A stretch of 24,880 bases of DNA from NCBI GenBank assembly GCA_030628805.1, contig DAOVQG010000028.1, positions 1 to 24,880 on the forward strand, read 5' to 3'. Under the pieces are notes generated by a model that saw nothing but the letters and a program-made list of their open reading frames with translations, was not told the origin of the DNA and searched no databases. This document shows positions 23,328 to 24,880 of this stretch, in pieces; the stretch's first letter is position 1, and each line of letters starts with the position of its first letter. This DNA is from JAGMDK01 sp023128695. GTDB taxonomy: Bacteria; Planctomycetota; Phycisphaerae; UBA1845; Fen-1342. A program made the translations under genes and the position numbers.

Positions 23328-24155
23328 ATGGTCGCCCTAACCCGTTACCCGCAAAGGGTTACGACGATCCGCTGCGCGATCTACACGCGGAAGAGCACCG
23401 AGGAGGGGCTCCAGCAGGACTTCAACTCACTTGATGCACAGCGTGAGTCCGGCGAGGCGTACATCGCGAGTCAGAAGAACGAGGGCTGGGTCTGCCTGCC
23501 TGATCGCTACGACGACGGCGGGTTCACCGGCGGCAACATGGAACGGCCGGCACTACAGCGGCTGTTGGCGGCCATCCGGCGGCTCGACGAGCTCGGCTGG
23601 GTGAACAAGAGCTGGACCACGAAGAAGGGCAAGCAGCGCGGCGGCAAACCGTTCAACAAGTCCACGCTGTTCAAGCTGCTGACGAACGTGGTCTATCTGG
23701 GCAAGGTCAGCTACCGGGATGAGGTCTACGACGGGGAGCACGAGGCGATCGTAGACGAAGACCTGTTCCGCCGGGTCCAGGCTCTGCTCCGCCGCAACCG
23801 CAACAGTGGCGGCACGTACGTCCGCAACAAGTACGGCGCCCTGCTCAAGGGCCTGGTCCGCTGCACGGCCTGCGGCTGCGCGATGAGCCACCACTTTACC
23901 ACCAGCGGCAACAAGCGCTATCGCTACTACGTGTGCGTCAACGCCCAGATGCGCGGCTGGGACAAGTGCCCGTCGCCGTCGCTGCCCGCGGCCGAGCTGG
24001 AGCAGTTCGTCGTCGATCAGATCCGTGCGCTCGGGCAGGACGGACAGGTCATCACCGACTCGATCCACCGCGCCCAGCAGCAACTTCAGGACGAGATCGC
24101 GGGCCTCCGAGCGCAACGGGAGTCCGTCGAGCGGCGCGTGCGGCGGTTGGCCTAG
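23328..24155 (+). pseudogene. Large serine recombinase, central part and C-terminus deleted
   Basis: The catalytic serine motif is present (CAIYTRKSTEEGLQQDF, then SLDAQRESGEAYI and DDGGFTGGNMERPAL). At LLAAIR (about 23580) the sequence jumps to LGWVNKSWTTKKGKQRGGKP, the recombinase domain, followed by the zinc ribbon (VRCTACGCAM, then CVNAQMRGWDKC). The missing stretch, about 100 residues or more, includes the VDRLSRS region and the arginines needed for catalysis. The C-terminal coiled coil is also cut short. The frame is joined upstream to the metallophosphoesterase remnant without a stop codon, so a chimeric 572-codon frame exists. It should be inactive as an integrase. Confidence 0.75.
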
Positions 24156-24157
24156 CC

Positions 24158-24327
24158 ATCGTCAGGTGCCGCTGCTTTCCCTTCACATACCGGTCAAACT
24201 CGTGATAGAAGTCGGCTGCGCTTTCCGAGCAATCGATGAGGCTGTCGGTAGAGAACCCGAGCTGACTTGCCAAGTGCTCGACGCGCTGAATTCGTAGGCC
24301 TTCAACCTCCGACAGAGCCGGCTCCAT
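24158..24327 (-). pseudogene. Reverse transcriptase N-terminal remnant
   Basis: From the ATG at 24327, about 55 codons resemble the N-terminus of bacterial reverse transcriptases encoded after XRE regulators: LRIQRVEHLASQLGF, then SLIDCSESAADFYHEFDRYV and KGKQRHL. The homology ends where the recombinase gene ends on the other strand (about 24155-24165), so the catalytic palm with the YxDD motif is lost. It overlaps the XRE gene by 26 bases, the arrangement expected of a retron- or DRT-like defence pair. Assignment is from pattern memory and is moderate. Confidence 0.5.
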
Positions 24328-24634
24328 CCGCTGTCACCTGACTTTCCTTGATTCGCACGTCCTGGAGTTGGTGGATAAGCCCCTGAAGCTGCTTGAGCAA
24401 TGAGTCGACCTCCGGGCTTTCAGACTCGAATTCAACAGAGCCTTCGAGAAGCAAGAAGCTGACTGGAACATTGAATTCGGCCGACATCTTCTTCAACAGC
24501 GCTAGGCTCGGCTCGGCCTTGTTGTTCTCCAGAAGCGACAGGTGGTTCTGCGAGATCCCAAGGCGCTTAGCCATCTCGCCTTGCCGTATCCCGGCTGCCA
24601 CCCGCACAAACTTGATGCTGCGTGCTATATCCAC
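24302..24634 (-). CDS. XRE-family transcriptional regulator
   Basis: A 110-residue protein with a Cro/C1-type helix-turn-helix at about residues 4-60: IKFVRVAAGIRQGEMAKRLG, ISQNHLSLLENNKAEPSLAL. A C-terminal extension with a heptad-like stretch (LLKQLQGLIHQLQDV) follows. I prefer the GTG at 24634, which has GAGGA 5 bases upstream; another GTG at 24646 is possible. It is followed by the reverse-transcriptase remnant and probably once regulated it. Confidence 0.85.
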   Translation of the reverse strand: MDIARSIKFVRVAAGIRQGEMAKRLGISQNHLSLLENNKAEPSLALLKKMSAEFNVPVSFLLLEGSVEFESESPEVDSLLKQLQGLIHQLQDVRIKESQVTADGAGSVGG

Positions 24635-24771
24635 GGTGTTCCTCACCGATAATCGCGGAGCTTTGGAAGTTTTGTGGTCCTCTGCCGCCTCTTCATCGCC
24701 GTCTTCCTTGGAGAAGCCCTGACACTCCGTCAGAATCCCGTAAGGGCCTGCGATGAAATAACTGTATCAAG

Positions 24772-24880
24772 TCATCTTTTCCGTCTTGGCCGAATGGTAT
24801 AGTTCCAATCGCCGTGGAAGTCATCGCGATGCAGGTTGATCTTGGCCCACTCCTCATCGGAGACCTTGCGCCCCGTCGGA
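24772..24880 (-). CDS. ISAzo13-family (Rhodopirellula-type) transposase, C-terminal part
   Basis: The last 35 codons of a minus-strand gene that begins beyond the window. PTGRKVSDEEWAKINLHRDD and then FHGDWNYTIRP match the very conserved C-terminus of the transposase family first named from Rhodopirellula, ending at the stop 24774-24772. Nothing can be said about completeness of the element. The 24656-24771 gap holds no recognisable feature. Confidence 0.8.
   Translation of the reverse strand, partial: PTGRKVSDEEWAKINLHRDDFHGDWNYTIRPRRKR

Overview
The window is a GC-rich accessory region from a bacterium that is most likely a planctomycete. The signs are a PEP-CTERM-anchored repeat protein (2019-2840), the tail of a Rhodopirellula-type (ISAzo13) transposase (24772-24880), and many short hairpin repeats. 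Reverse-strand readings of those hairpins give the TGFQPV / TGWKPVPQ peptides, and simple GCCTGAAGCC repeats are also present. From memory, both are frequent in planctomycete genomes. The taxonomy is inference.

Left part (1-3963): the end of a small membrane protein; an IS4-type transposase truncated by a collapsed group II intron whose catalytic domains V and VI still fold; an RCC1-like secreted protein built from exact 114-bp units; and an HU-like/DUF4469 protein. Middle part (3964-7478): hairpin repeats have invaded a cysteine-, tyrosine- and tryptophan-rich gene and broken it in several places, with a GIY-YIG nuclease gene on the opposite strand inside it. Then come a TOPRIM (primase-like) protein and two small unknown genes whose ribosome-binding sites lie in or beside repeat DNA.

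Central part (7545-22020): a defence island, all on the plus strand. An unknown protein and an XRE-ImmA metallopeptidase regulator are followed by a plausible promoter (TTGACA-17-TCAAAT, 9341-9369). After it lies a tightly packed, mostly overlapping operon: a small excisionase-type HTH, a 1169-aa SNF2 helicase with a C-terminal DUF3883 domain, DarTG (the DarT toxin internally deleted, the DarG antitoxin intact), a DUF1156 zinc-ribbon adenine methylase, a TIGR04255 protein, a small protein paired with a PIN ribonuclease, and a DUF499 ATPase. The helicase, methylase and ATPase recall DISARM-related arrays, but DrmA, DrmB and DrmC are not in the window. The expected logic is methylation-based self/non-self discrimination coupled to helicase/ATPase action on foreign DNA, with toxin-antitoxin add-ons.

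Right part (22017-24880): the operon continues into decay. A DUF499-associated gene, an SbcD-like metallophosphoesterase and a large serine recombinase each keep both ends but lack their middle. The recombinase abuts a reverse-transcriptase remnant on the minus strand that follows an intact XRE regulator. The window closes in a transposase.

The most unusual points are the gutted DarT beside an intact DarG inside the array, the run of genes with central deletions, and the hairpin repeats inserted many times in one gene and also in-frame in the methylase.
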